DNA from: Saururus chinensis
Lineage: Eukaryota; Streptophyta; Magnoliopsida; Piperales; Saururaceae
Length of the DNA: 64,000 nt
Assembly (NCBI GenBank): GCA_035235625.1
Contig: CP141141.1
Location: 42,307,719-42,371,718, forward strand
Direction: 5' to 3'
Below are positions 1-12,884 of the stretch, one piece after another. Both the position numbers and the translations under genes were made by a program. Within the stretch, counting starts at the first letter, position 1. The number at the start of each line of letters is the position of its first letter. The notes under the pieces were generated by a model that saw only the letters and a list, made by a program, of their open reading frames with translations, ran no database searches and was not told the DNA's origin.

Positions 1-1855
1 CAGCATGAACTAGTTTGTGGTTGTATTGTGTTGAATGAAATCTTAATACCATGCCTACGTTCAAGTTTTGATCTTGCAAAATAGTATATGTTTTGATGAA
101 ATATGAAATTTCTAAAGTTTGATGTGCAGTACTCAGATTTTATTTCATAAAATGTTATGTAATTTTCTAGCATGATTCTAAAGTTTGGGTTTGGTCTATG
201 AGTGATTTGATTTTTATTCTATGCTAGGATGGGTTTTAAAACAAATCTCTGATGCTATGAATATAACCATGAAACTGTGACAGTAATGGGTTTATTCGCC
301 CATCTAGTGTTTGCATCATACATACAATTTTGATTTCAAAATTCTTTCCCAGTGATAGAGAATATGTCAGACACGTATGGTTTAATGAAATGAATGAAAT
401 CTGAGCAGTTCACATACTTTGTTTCAGCATGAGTAATGGTGGACTTACAGGTGGGCATGAGATTCTACGCTGATTTAGGATTATATCTAATATGGGAGAA
501 GCCAAGTTACATATGCAGGATCTGTTATGTTTGTTTTTTATGTGCCTTAATCAGAAATTGCTTATCTTCTATTTTGCTCAGTTTACTAAGATACATCTAG
601 TTTCCTTGATTATGCCTTTGTGAAAAGTTGTCCAGTGAATTAATTATGGGATGATGGGGTGTTGTTCTTAATTTAAGAAATATAGGTTGTGTTAGTTATA
701 TCAATATGAATAATGTGAGCTGTGAAGGATGAACATTGTGGGTCTATTAGATTCACTTCGCCGGATTTGTGGCCGTTGTGGGAAGCTTTTTCTAAAATAA
801 ATTGGAACTTGTATTCCTTGTGATTTAATTCAAGTAAAATCAGTTGTATTTTAATGCATGATATAGATCGTTTTCAATAATGCTATGCTGAGATTTCTTT
901 GGAAGACCTCGCTGAGAATGAGTGATATTATGATAAAGTGTATTAATGTGAATGATATGTTGACCAATCATAAGATGGGCATGTGAAAGGAATGCATTGT
1001 CTAATTGGTAGACTAGTTACTAAGAACCCACGTAAGAGTGACGGATTGACACAGGTAGTTAAGATTTGGGTTGGGAGACTCAATTTCAGGATTCAAGATA
1101 ATAAGACTACCCAAGTGCCACGTAGGGATAAGGGTAGACCCCAGCCATTAGCAGTTCCCTTCCGGTTTCACAGGTCATTATGAGTGCACGCGTATGACCA
1201 CCCACGACGCATTCGCACCGGCGCAAATCCACGGATCACATAGCTAATTCTCTGGGAGTTATAGGGAATAAGCTGTGTAGATTATATGTTATGAATTACG
1301 ATACATATGGTGATTATGTAAATGTGATAAATGGTGATTGGTTAAATTTTAAGAGATCATGTATATGATTATATTTAGGAACCATGTTAGGTGTTTCATT
1401 CTAGAAATTGATTGATTATTTGTTGATGTTATGTGAACGATGATTGCTAAGATTACAATGTATATTTTATTTGAGGCTCACAAAGCTTTCAGCTTACGGG
1501 TGGCATGTACGTTCCACCGGGTGTATTTTTGCACGCAAATTTGTTTGCAGATTTGGATGAGTAAGAACGTCAAGGAAGAGTAGAGTTTCCGTTCATGGGT
1601 TTGAGCATAAAATTAGGAGTAATTTGATTTTAATGTTTATGAGTAGGTTAAGTATTTATTTGATAGTTGCAGATGAACACCCCTTGGGTGAAACTCTTTT
1701 GACCTGATTAAATAAAAATTAGTGAAAGTTATTTATGTCTTAGATTAAAGTCTTTATCCCTTGTAGTATATGTTTTATATTGTCACAGCTTGAACTCAAG
1801 TACACTCCGACGGTGATGACGGTCTTAGACCCTTCTTAAGGCTCAGGTCATGACA
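1..1855. mobile_element. Probable 3' part of a long LTR (left end outside window)
   Basis: This AT-rich stretch has no gene-like ORF beyond about 66 codons. It ends in GGTCATGACA at 1855, much like the ends of the two solo LTRs described below (GTCGTGACA at 22639 and GCGTTACA at 28578). The five bases after it, GGTAC (1856-1860), would be the right target duplication. The left partner lies outside the window, so the call rests on the terminus and composition only. Confidence 0.45.
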
Positions 1856-2660
1856 GGTACTAACTAGTTAGATTTACACTAAGAGAGTTGAGCACATAGT
1901 ATATCACGAGCATGAGCGTCGGATTGAAGAGGTGACAAAAATTGGTCGATTGTGCCATTTGTAAAGACATAACAACCATGAATTGCCACTCGAGGCTTAC
2001 TCCCTCTCAAACCTTAATGGGCGAACTGGATAACCTAAATTGGATATGTTTTCCATGGGTCAGTGGCTTTAACTATACGCATAGAGACCATACATGCAAG
2101 GACGTCTTCAACAGGTGAGTCACGGCTAATTGCCAAACAACAAAGGGACTACAAATGGAGTAATAAACTTCAAACAGAAACGATAGGATATCTTCTTCCG
2201 CCCCCCATTGATTACGTCCGCCCTTCCCCCTGATTACGCATCCCTAACTCCTCAAGGAAATCACCTTGGTTACGAAATGCAAAGAGATGTTCGCTAGGAT
2301 AGACAAACAGCAAAATTAAACGTTAGATCATGTTACAACACGGTTGTGTTCGATCATAAAAGCTGAGTAACAAACACAAAAGCATGACAGTAAAGCCTGT
2401 AAAAAATTTCGTAACCCCTGTCGACTTGGACACAGTTGTATAAAAATCTAAACCTCCATCAGTTAAATACATTCTTAACCAGACTAAGGTGCTAGTCATA
2501 GTGCCTGATACCTATTTAGCATAACATATCCGTCTCTAATCTCCCACAAAAAGATAAAATGGGTCTCTCAGGTTATTTGATCCTCAGGCACAACCGCTCT
2601 CCCAATGGTACAACTAGCGGCTCCAACATCTATAGTGCTCTATTTATAAGCCTTAGTAAC
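1856..2660. other. Intergenic stretch 3' of the SecE-like gene
   Basis: No coding or repeat structure was recognised. The part nearest 2660 must hold the 3' UTR and polyadenylation site of the minus-strand SecE-like gene. No clear signal could be singled out. Confidence 0.5.
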
Positions 2661-5179
2661 TCAGGACTTTCTCCTGACTAGCAATGTTAACAGATAACAA
2701 AGGCTTGAGTCTACAGAAGAGAGCGCAACAATCAGCACTGCTACAAGAACAAGGGTCAAAGCAGCAGTCTTCAGCTGCAAAAACATTTGATAACAGGAAT
2801 ATCATTTCAAACAGAAGACTATAGAAACGTGCAGAGAAAATTAATTTGGCTGAAGATCATAGTCTCAGAAGAAGAAGAAAAACACCACATTCATTTTCAA
2901 GTGAAATTCAAAGATAAAGAAAGAAACTCAACACCCTTTGACATTGAGACTGATTCATCTCTGAATTTTATTGAAGGCATTGATATACCCGTTGTACAAG
3001 CTAATTGACCTTAGTACTACGAAGAATTCAGCTGTGAGCTTCACAATCAGGATTTTTTTGAAATGCCTATTACTAGGGCTCCTTTTCATAGGTCATGATA
3101 CCATCACATCCTCAGTAATAAGAAAGCAAATATTTTGCTGAACTATATATGGAATCAAAAGCTTCTAATTAACTACCAAGTTTTATCAGAGGTCAACTAG
3201 GATAAAATAGAAATGGTGAAATAATATGAAGGAATTAAATCAAACCTATCATCTATCATTTAGGATCAAAATTTGTTCAATTGTTATCTTTGTGATTGTG
3301 CTCCTGCAATGGTGCTCTATTTAGCCCTCTGTATGGTCGTTCATAACATCCAAAACTTTCAACAAACCCTCGGTTTATATTCACTTCATCATTCCGTTTT
3401 GCAGGTAACATATAAGACACCTAGTGTCTCCCCTAAAGCCTTGTTGGCACCATGCCTGCCACATTAAGTACACCACCACCCCAACGGACATTAACTCTTG
3501 TTCATCTCAAATCATCCCCATTTGGTTGATCCCTGCAAAACTGATGACTGAAGCAACATATCCACAATTGTGCAAAGATACAAATAACAGGTTCACGGCA
3601 CAGCCTATGTAAAAAAAAACTCACATACAGCATAGGTAAAAATTAACGATACATCCTTGGTCATCAGAGCATCATCAGTTTGACCAACCCATCTTGGTGA
3701 TTCTTCATCCCAGTTGAGCAATGTCACTATCACTCAACAAACTCTATTTTTGAGGATTATCCAAGACTGCTACCCATGTTGTTGGGTCCCAACAGCATAC
3801 TTCCTTTACGCAAACTCCTTCCACGCTCCCATCCATTTTATCTTACTAAAATTACGTAATTACTAACACCACAACGCAATATCATCAATGGCGATGCACC
3901 AAAATCAAACAACACTTGCCTCCTTGCTTTTTCTCTTTTATTCATGAGCAATTGTTATCATAGTCGACATAATGATAACTTGCACAGTGTCTCTACTTAA
4001 TAAAAAATTAAATGCTCTCAACAAGATATTATGATTTCATTTTTTTTCACATACATTCTTTAAAATTCTAGTGTTATTTTTTTTCGTAAAATTTTGTCCA
4101 ATAAAAGATATAAAACAAAGATATGCACTAAATAGCGACTATTCTAGTTTCTATTGTCTTTTTGGATAAACTACAATAAGACTAATTGACAATAAACAGA
4201 TATCAAGGGCTAGAAAATGTACCGTGCTTTCAAAACTTGGCCACTCAATGTATCTCAACTGACTAGGTTGCTCAACCAGAAATTCAAATAATGATCTCAA
4301 GCCCCTGCTTGCAGATTAAGATAAGAACAACTCATTAACAAGTAGTTTCATATGGGCATAATTGATTCGTGACAAAAAATTATGTAGACCAGACATATTA
4401 CATATCTCATCATCTATACCATCCTTTCATTCAGGGCCATGCATGAGCTATGTGCCGTATTCAAAGCTATCAAGTTATTTTCCTACAGCACCCAGGTTTT
4501 TAATCTATTCATCAAGAGCTATATCTTTTCCATTCTTAGAAGGTACCTGGCAGTAATTATATCAATTTTAAGACATCCACACCAGACATAGATATTGTGA
4601 CAAAGCTGCAAAAACTGATATCTATCAACTAAATCAACATTATAGATAAGTATAAAAAATTAGAACCATATTCAGAAATTTACCACCAGATTTCCTTCAT
4701 TAAAGTTAGCCAAAAAGGCTCTGGTTGAAACTCATCATATTTGAGCTCTTGATAGCCCTTTCGAGACAAAGAGCATTTTAACCATTGCCAATTGGATGAA
4801 TACTTTAGTGATTGACTTTTTGAAATCTGCAAACAAAAAAAAAGACACCATTTTAAGGGTGAAGAAGATTTACAAAAGCTACAAACCCAACCAATAGTAT
4901 ATAGGTTGTAATAAGAGTTACCCACTGTAATGTGGACGAGAAATTATGAGCACTTTTGAGACCACTCCTATTTGAACCAAATTTCAAAGAGGGCAATTTA
5001 GGAACGTGGAATTGAGCTACACCTGTACACCGTGTTAGTATACATAGACAATTACATTTTGTAACTACAAATTTAACAATTAGAATCCATTCTGAAAAAA
5101 TGCATCATCTGAACTCATTTCAAACTTGCCAGCAAAATAGACAAATTTGTGTAGAACTCATACCTATAAGACCTGACAT
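2661..5179 (-). CDS. SECE2: SecE-like plastid translocase subunit, five coding exons (SECE2 type)
   Basis: Exons on the minus strand are 5179-5164, 5022-4922, 4826-4684, 4304-4223 and 2774-2661. All introns are GT-AG, phases agree, and the total is 456 nt (151 aa plus stop). The N-terminus (MSGLIGVAQFHVPK...) is rich in Ser, Lys and Arg with few acidic residues, like a plastid transit peptide. The middle carries YDEFQPEPFWLTL and the SecE-type amphipathic signature YIEWPSFEST. It is followed by one hydrophobic membrane span (ALTLVLVAVLIVALSSVD) and a short basic tail RRKS. SecE2 is known as a partner of SecY2 in a plastid inner-envelope Sec translocase; that role here is inferred from family resemblance. 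The first coding exon is preceded by an acceptor at 5198, so a 5' exon exists. A donor at 5486 would extend the frame in phase to an ATG at 5561, but that N-terminus is acidic and less transit-like. Intron 4 is about 1.45 kb. Confidence 0.85.
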
Positions 5180-5564
5180 GAATATGAGAGACAAATCCTG
5201 CAGAAACAGCAGGTACTCATTCACTGAAATTGTAAAGTAATAACTATAACCGTTAAATTAATCTTCACTACCATTCCTCACTAGAAATAAATACATAAAC
5301 ACACCATCAACCTAATATATGAACCGAATAAACATAAATGCAATAACTGCAACAAGAAACAGATTTAACGAAAAGTCAATCCCACAAAGAACAGGCGAAA
5401 GAATAATGACAGTTAATTATTCGAAAAAAATAAAGCTGGATTGAGAAGACCGTTTGTGAAATCAAGAAAAAAAACACCTTGTGCACCTTTGTAATTGTAT
5501 ACCACTTGACAGAGAGCATGTAAATCTTGCCTCTCCTTTCCTCAAGCTCCCTCTCCCCCATCTA

Positions 5565-5583
5565 CCCCCCCCCCCCCCCCCCC
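5565..5583. repeat. Poly-C tract
   Basis: A run of about 19 cytosines lies just upstream, in minus-strand terms, of the possible 5' exon of the SecE-like gene. Its length is likely unstable and prone to sequencing error. Confidence 0.9.
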
Positions 5584-7039
5584 AATCCCCCAGCCCACCA
5601 AAATAAAGCACCATGGCCCCTATTTCCATCTACTTCCTTTTAGACAAGGACTATATGCAACATCTATGCTAGCAAAGTACCAACTAAACAAGCAGCATCA
5701 TTTGCGAGGGCATTTTTTCAATCCGAGCAACTGAACGATGCCAAAGCCTCTAAAATTTATTTCCTAACTGAACACAAACGCAAAACAACTGGAAATTTAA
5801 TGCTCTGAGCATGCTTACAGTGTTTGGTCATTATAGATATTATGTGCCCCAAAAGAAACGCGCACAAAGTCCAAATTTTTATTTGAAAATTGTAGAGATG
5901 AGGCATAGCAGAGTGAGCAATAACCAATAAAATGGATCTTCAAATGGTCTTGTGCTGGATGAAACTCGCTGGAGAATGGTGATAGACATCCTCCGCAACT
6001 GGAAGTCTCTTGCTGAGATTCTACTTTACCAGTTGGAAGGGAAAAAGGAGAATGACTGCATTGAACATACTGTAATGGTGGTTGCTGACCTTGACCGCGA
6101 CGGTGCTGACAGTGTTCTCCCTGTGGGACGACAGGAGCCGAGCCGTGAACAGATAGCCTATGGGTGACGGATCACAGAGATGAGGAAAACAAACGTGTGA
6201 GTTTTGTTCATCTGTGCGTCTTGGCATCTTGGCACAGCTTCCTTGAGCCGGGTGGTTCACAAAATTGTTGCGTTAAATAAAAAAGATTAACACTTGGGTC
6301 TGTTTGGATTGTTGGAAAGCGGAAGAAAGAAAAAGAGAATATAGAAGAAAAAGAAAGCAGGAGATTCTTGAAAATTTTTCACTGTTGGTTGAACCAGAGA
6401 AAATTAACGAGAATCTGGAATTCTCTGTTTGATTCCGTAGGATGGATACTAAAAGAAAATATGGAAATCCACACAAATGAAAAAATAAATAAAGGCATCT
6501 ACCATTTCAACTAATTAATCATCAAAACCTATCAATAATAAACATTGTATCTGAAATCCAAAACAGAGTGAACATGTAAAAATATTTACATGTGATGTGA
6601 ACCTACCTACAAAGTTCACTGAGTCTCAGTCGTATAAAATCTTCACTTCTGTGGTTGGCTTCTATCTTCCTCACCGGACAAGCTTGAAAGTATAGCTTGT
6701 GTCCATCACAATATGTCAGTCTGCTTTGTAATTTCCTCTTTACAAAACTATCAAGAAATGGATCTTCTGTTTTTTTTATTTAGAAAAAAGACATCTTTTT
6801 TTAACATAGAGTGAAACGAGTAACAGTTGCAGATATTAGATTAAAAATTTCAAGCAAGCAGCTTACATCCTATTGCTAAATACTATCAAAGACACATTAA
6901 TTTCTAAAATAAAACCAGGACCATAGAATGACCGAGACGGCAAGACTCCAGTTTTTGAAAAAGCCAGCTGTGAACATTACCAATACAAACATAGCTATCA
7001 AAAGAAAAACATGAAATATGAAATGTTGAAAAGAGAAAA
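5584..7039. other. Upstream intergenic region of the SecE-like gene
   Basis: Presumed promoter side of the minus-strand SecE-like gene. No TATA box could be assigned because the transcription start is unknown. Around 6297-6430 the sequence has the TCTGTTTGGATTG type start often seen at MITE ends, but no matching far end was found. A 71-codon ORF at 5952-6167 is not recognised and is probably chance. Confidence 0.4.
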
Positions 7040-7500
7040 GGGCTGTCGCTGAGCTAAGGGAGGAAGGGGCTGAAGAGGGCTTGTTCCCGTTGGCTGTGGG
7101 GAGGCTTGGGGCGATATCATATCCGTTGGTTTAGTTGCAGCCGGAAACTGGTGTTGCGAGCTGAAGAAAGGAAGAAGCAGGGGGAGAATAATAGTCGCAG
7201 GGCACCGGGCTTTTTCGGTTGGCAATGAGGAGTCGTGGGGCCACCCCGACGTGTTTACTTGCAGCCCGCAACTGGTGTTGCGAGATGAGGAAAGGGAGAA
7301 GAAGGGGGGAAATATGGTTTTGCAAGGTGCGAAAGGGGAGAGGCCGGGGGAGTAAGGCAGCCGGTGGAACTTGGGGACAGTGGGAAGCAAAGCTGGCGGA
7401 CTTGGAGATTTCTATTGGAGAAGATAAAGATGGGATAAGGGGCAGTGAGGATATCACACCTGTCTTTCGCGCAGAAAACGGAGGCCGGTGAGGGCAATCC
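7040..7500. repeat. GC-rich tandem duplication, period about 124 bp
   Basis: The core GCAGCC..AACTGGTGTTGCGAG followed by GAAGGAAGAAG-like purine tracts occurs near 7137 and again near 7260, about 124 bp apart. A more decayed third unit starts near 7358. Open frames on both strands here are by-products of the GC-rich repeat. It might be the 5' leader region of the SecE-like transcript, but nothing in the sequence proves that. Confidence 0.7.
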
Positions 7501-7670
7501 TAGCGACAGGCCGGCGGCGGACGGCAGACACAGGGCAACGGATGATGGAGCCGAGAGAGAACAAGGTAGAGACGTAGAGTGGTATCGGGATAAATTGGCG
7601 GGGGCCGGGTCGGGTTTTGATATTCCCATTACCACTTTCTCATCACCCATGGCCTTTACACTAAAATAAA

Positions 7671-8075
7671 GGTGGTGGCTTTACACCAATCAAAGGTGGC
7701 GTAATGATTACGTAAAAAATATATATAAATATTATTTAAAAAAATTAAAGTTTATAGAGAAAATTATTTAAATAATAATTAAATAATAATAATAATTACT
7801 ATTTTGGACCACTTTAAAAAATATTTTTTAAAATAATATTATTTTTTTGTCACGCATGCATCATCCAAGTAACTAGCATCTACGTGGTTTTTTAAAATTT
7901 TTATATGATTTTATTATTTAAAATGACAAAATCAAGTTTAAATTGATTTCATCATTTCAAAAGACAAAACCGGGTTCTGTATATAACATCTTAACCTGAT
8001 TTCGTTGTTTAAAATGACAAAATCACCTTAAAGGTTGTTTCGTTGTTTCAAATGATGAAATCAGACCACGCGGCC
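7671..8075. repeat. AT-rich stretch with short palindromic repeat units
   Basis: Between about 7905 and 8066 several units of the form ATTTCNTNNTTTNAAATGANNAAAT repeat. Similar units recur at 9110-9193 on the other side of the ANTH gene fragment. This matched flanking suggests the fragment and the repeats belong to one mobile unit. No clean ends or target duplication could be defined. Confidence 0.6.
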
Positions 8076-8220
8076 CAATCGTATATTATAAACTTGAACA
8101 TGAATGATTTATCGCACTTGAAGTGGTGGCAATGGTTAACATAACAGTTTCCTGGTTTAGCTCCACTGGCTGCCGCCATTACAAAATCCTCTCTTATAGA
8201 GTCGGAGATTTCCCTTATGT

Positions 8221-9123
8221 TTGGAACAACTGGTTCGGGCTTCCCTCTACCCTCTGGTACAAGAAAGCTTCGACCTCTACGGGGACATCTCGGATGGGGT
8301 GGCATTGGTTTTGGACAACTTCTTCCACCTACCAGTTCACGCCTGCCTTGACACTTTCCACATTTGCAGCAAGGCCTCCAAGCAGTTTGACGTGCTCGCC
8401 AGCTACTACAGCCTCTGCAAGAGCCTCGGCATTGGTTGGACGTCTGAGTACCCTAACGTTCAGCAAATCACGGATACTCTACTTGAGACCCTCAACGAGT
8501 TCCTCAAGGACAAAAACCACCTAGGCCACAATTGGGCTGCTTCGCTGCACAGGGGCGGGAAGATCGTTAGCGCTAGGGAACCGAGCGGCGAGGATGGGAC
8601 GACGATGGGCCAACAGGGCTCTCCGGGCTATATTAGCACAAGGGCGAGCTCGGTGCAAGAGCAACAGATGGGCGAAGAGACCGAGCTCGACTTCAAGTCA
8701 GCGCTAGGCTCGATAGAAGGTGACGAAGAGGAGGATCGGGGGACGGAGAGGTGATTCTTCAAGTTGGCCTCGGAGAGGCATGGTTTTGAGGTGGACTTGG
8801 TGAGCCTCAACGAGGCGGAGGGAAGTGGATCCTGCGTTGTTCCAGCCGAGCAAGAAAATAACCCAGTATTCAGTTTGCGGCTGCTGGATGACCCGACGCA
8901 ACTTCAACAACCAGGCCCTCCACCAGAACTGCCGCTATTGCCCGAGGGACTAGGACCATCTGAGAAAGGACAAGGAGAAGAGGAGGAAGGTGAAGAGGGT
9001 GCTGGGTGGGAGATGATTCTGGTGGAGAGCACCAACAACTTAGCGGGCCAGCTCAGCACCATGAACGCACAGCTGAGTGATGAGTCACCGCCCCTTGAGC
9101 ATGGTAATGATTTCATTGTTTGA
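8221..9123 (+). pseudogene. 5'-truncated ANTH/clathrin-assembly protein fragment with in-frame stop
   Basis: The frame reads LVRASLYPLVQESFDLY, then DISDG, SKQFDVLASYYSLCKS and TLLETLNEFLKD. This is the second half of an ANTH domain like plant AP180/CALM clathrin-assembly proteins of the At1g05020 type, which bind phosphoinositides and clathrin at coated pits. The first half of the domain is absent: a stop at 8197 closes the frame just upstream and homology begins about 8221. After an acidic linker the frame meets TGA at 8752-8754 and then continues in the same phase through FSLRLLDDP and GWEMILVESTNNLA, typical of the C-terminal region, to a stop at 9123. Truncation plus the internal stop argue for a dead gene fragment. 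It is GC-rich, unlike the AT-rich DNA around it, and lies between similar palindromic repeats, so it looks captured by a transposon. Confidence 0.8.
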
Positions 9124-9193
9124 AATGGCGAAACAACCTTTAAGGTGATTTCGTCGTTTGAAGGTGATTTCGTCGTTTCAAATGATGAAATCG
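9110..9193. repeat. Short palindromic repeat units downstream of the ANTH fragment
   Basis: Three close copies of GATTTCGTCGTTT / AAATGATGAAATC-like half-palindromes, matching those at 7998-8066. The overlap with the end of the fragment suggests its final codons derive from the repeat. Confidence 0.7.
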
Positions 9194-9989
9194 GGTATCA
9201 AAAATTTATATATAAGTTTTAATTGATCTAAATAAGTTAACTTTGTGTGGAACCCACTTGTAAAATCTAATCAAAAGTCTTGTGTAAATTTTTGTAGGTA
9301 TTTATATTGTAGAATTATTACTATCCTAAATAAAATCACACACAGATTATAAGGGTCAGTCTAGGCGGGCAAAAAAAAAAACCTTAAGCAGCATCTCTAA
9401 ATGGGCACAAAGCCCTCAACCTATAATTTTTCTTCCAAAATCCCCCGATTGAGGAGTGAAAAATATTGAGGTGATCTTTCCACTCCATTTCTCTAAATTT
9501 CCACGTTACTTTCTCTTTCCCCATCTCTAACGGTGGAAAGCTGGAGATTTAGGTGATGTTTAAAACTTTTATTTTCTGTTGTCTAGTTTCCACCAGTCAA
9601 ACAAACCCTTAATTTTTTATAATGATAAACAAACGAATATTATGAATTAAAATAGACTTTTTAGTTTATGCTATCTGCATTTGTTAGAGAACACCTTCGG
9701 TGTACAATGCATATTATTAAGGAGGTAGGAGGGTTTGAATCACTTGTCTGCCCCTTGAGTAACATGCACCATCAAAAATATTATTTTGCTAACTCGCTAT
9801 GTACATATTACACACACAACTAGATGCATCACTCACACACTAACATTTTCCATTGAAATATGTATCACATGCAAAAAAAGTGATGCCTAAAAGTGGCTGA
9901 TGATTAGTTTTATACCAATTTACTCAGTCGTATCAGATTGGTTGAAGTCAAGGTAGGATCAACTCAACTCAACCATATTGTCACACCCT
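9194..9989. other. Intergenic, no gene recognised
   Basis: AT-rich. A poly-A tract lies near 9371. Text such as CAAACAAACCCTTAA near 9598-9612 resembles the end of a MITE, but no partner end was found. Confidence 0.4.
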
Positions 9990-10142
9990 CAGGGACGTAG
10001 CTAGGGGGGCTAGAAGGGGTCATGGCCCTCCCAACCTTTGAGAATTTCTATTTTAGGCTATAAAGCATTTTTTTTTCTCTCATTGGTGCAACAAGGTGAC
10101 CCCTCCTTAGCCCCTAGTAGTCCTTCCTTAGCTCCATCCCTA
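9990..10142. mobile_element. Small hAT-like MITE (153 bp)
   Basis: The left end CAGGGACGTAGCTAGG and the inverted right end TAGGGATGGAGCTAAGG form imperfect terminal inverted repeats. The flanking octamers CACACCCT (9982-9989) and CATACCCC (10143-10150) match at 6 of 8 bases, as an aged 8-bp target duplication would. The CAGGG start and 8-bp duplication fit the hAT superfamily. Confidence 0.6.
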
Positions 10143-12673
10143 CATACCCCCAATTTTAAACAATCATTTATAAAATCTTTTATCCTCTAATGATAATCTA
10201 TGACATACTACTCATAATAATATGCATCGAATAAAGCTATTTAATGAGTTATAAAACATTGAAAAGACAAATTGAGGACATTAGTATCATATTTTTTACA
10301 AACATTAGTTGTGATAATATCATAAATAAGCAACTATGTGTTTAAATATATTAATATATTTACATGATTTATAGTAGTTTACTTGTCTGTTATATATGCA
10401 TCAACTAATAAAATGACACACTCTTGTGCCTAAAACAAACTTATAAGTAAAACATAAATCAACAAGCTTAAAGGTAGGCTCTGCTCTAGACCTACGACCT
10501 TCCTAATCCCTCTAAAAGATATTCACTTGAGAACTTACACCTAAAAGGATGGTGAGTATGTAAGTATACTTAGTAGAATTGTAATTCAATTGAAAATAAT
10601 TTTATTTAACAATAGACTAAAAAAGAGGTTATTTCTATAACTAACAGAAATTCATGAAAACCAAAGTCACATATACCTTTTCGAGTCAAACATACTTATA
10701 ATAAAGAACTCTACCTCAGGGTTCATTAGACACGATAACGTCATTTAGGAGTTCTCACTTGACCATATGTTATACTATCATAAATTAAACCTCAGTTTTT
10801 GCATGAAGCTTGCACTACCCCATCTACACCATAAAACAATGGCTTACTAAGGCTCATAGACCCTAATGTCAAGATCCCAATTGTCATGATTGTTGAAACC
10901 TTGTATATTACGCTATGCAGGACTAGTCATATTTGTATATTTTAGTCCATTTGAACCTAAATCCTAAGTTAAGAGAACAACTCTATAAAACTCCTATCCT
11001 TGGAAAGTCGGAAGCCTGTGATCCTATTTCATATCATCTGTTCTACATGGCTAAATAATTCACTTGAGGAGCCTACATGACACTAGGAGTACTCGATCTT
11101 AAGTGTCAAATGCATTAGTTCAAATTGACTAATCATCACAACACAAGGTCTCATATACATGCATTATGGTTTATTAACCCTTACAAGATGCATGTTTATT
11201 CATCATTCTACATGCATCTAAAATCCCTTATAAATCATGCAATTATATGTAATTATTATATAACTTACTCATTATTATAAATTACAATAAAAATATTTAA
11301 TCTTTAGGGACCATCGTTAACCTCATCGACGTGTCAGTTAGATCATCGATGACCATCAATAGATTAATCGTCGTGTCAAATACTCACCTATAGTGGGTTG
11401 GATGTGAATGCCTACCTTATCGATGCCACATTGACGTACGGCCTCACTACTGATAACCAGTCAACATACATGTATGCAAGGGCATTGCTCATCTTTTTCT
11501 TTTCACCGATGCAATTACAGACGAATCAATAACTTCACCGATGGTAAAAAAAACACGATAAAAAACTCTTCATTCTCTCCAAACACATTTTCTTACATAA
11601 AAACTAATGAAAATCATTCCAACACAAGTTATAAACTATTTGGGTTACAAATTAGGCGTTAATTTAGTTGTAATCTAAATTTACCATTGAAGCACATCGT
11701 GCATGGCATAATTCTACGAAAACTGAAGCATGCATTCAAGATCATCAAGAACTTGAAGAAAATTATAAATCTACAATAATTTTTTTATTTATTTCAAAAG
11801 TATATTACAATTTGACTTATGCCAATGCAAAATTCCTCCTCTCCAATATTCCCGAACTACTCCTAGACTCTATCTCACCGATGCTAGGACTCCTTGAGTA
11901 CTTCTTTTCTCCTTCCATCCCGAGCTATACTCATTTTTATAATGAGATAACTACTTAAGGATCCTTATAACTATAAATTACCTCGTTTGCTAAAATAACT
12001 GATGCATGTAGTTATCATTGATAGACTGTTGACAAGTTCATGATTCCTGACAGTAACATTATACTATTCCATTAGTAGAGCACTCAGGTGGCGATAACTT
12101 GTCGGTGATGAAAAATAAACCTTTTAATAAATAAAAAATAAATAATGTCCATCTTGAAAGTACAAAGCGTCATGCAGTTCCATCCTTTGAACGATACATC
12201 TCTCTTTATTGCCTGATTAGGGATACCACTTGGGTTGTATTTTTTGGGTATATGTTCGATTGATCCTAATGGACCGAGTTTAGTTTCATGTATATGATAA
12301 ATGGACTAAATTTAAGTTTTAAATCCCTATCAAAAGACTAAGTTAAGTCTATTTAGATTTTACATGACCCAACTAAACCCGACTCAAGTAAGATACAACA
12401 TTAGACATGTTATATATAATCAACGTCTTTATTTCATTAGAAATTATATTTAATTTTTCTTATGAAAATAATTTACGTAAAAGATTTTAAGGTAACTCAA
12501 ATGAGATATAGTATATGTTATAGTAACATAAGTAGATTCTATTAAAAGATAAATTTTATAATTTATAAAATAAAATAATTATGTTAGAAAGAACTTAAAC
12601 CAGATTAGATTCAACCTAATTTGGTCCATTTAAACTAGACTCAACCCAACCCAAAATATATTTAATTGAGATA
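10143..12673. other. AT-rich intergenic stretch
   Basis: No gene, RNA or bounded element could be supported on either strand. The longest open frames are about 60 codons and have no recognisable features. Confidence 0.5.
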
Positions 12674-12884
12674 CTCTCTCTGTCTTATATTAATAGGTAC
12701 ATTTAGAAAAATAGTAGTTTTATTAAATAGTAAAGTTTACATCTAAAGAGAAGAGAAAATAAGTTTATGATACTCATTTTTAAGTACCTAATTATTATCA
12801 ATTACTTAAATTAAACAATATAGAACTATTAATATGGAACAAACTTTTTAACCACATAAAGCTACTAATTTAAGATAGAGAGAA
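12674..12884. mobile_element. Stowaway-like MITE (about 211 bp)
   Basis: The left end CTCTCTCTGTCTTATATTAA and the right end TTTAAGATAGAGAGAA are inverted repeats, each flanked by TA. The CTCYCTCYGTC-type start and TA target duplication are hallmarks of Stowaway (Tc1/mariner) MITEs. It is AT-rich with no coding capacity. Confidence 0.7.

Noticed and set aside
5952..6167. 71-codon plus-strand frame
   Set aside because: Unrecognised, with an overlapping antisense frame of similar length. No splice or promoter support.
7131..7650. Pro/Ser-rich minus-strand frames of 108-131 codons
   Set aside because: They arise from the GC-rich tandem repeat, overlap one another in different frames and match no family I know.
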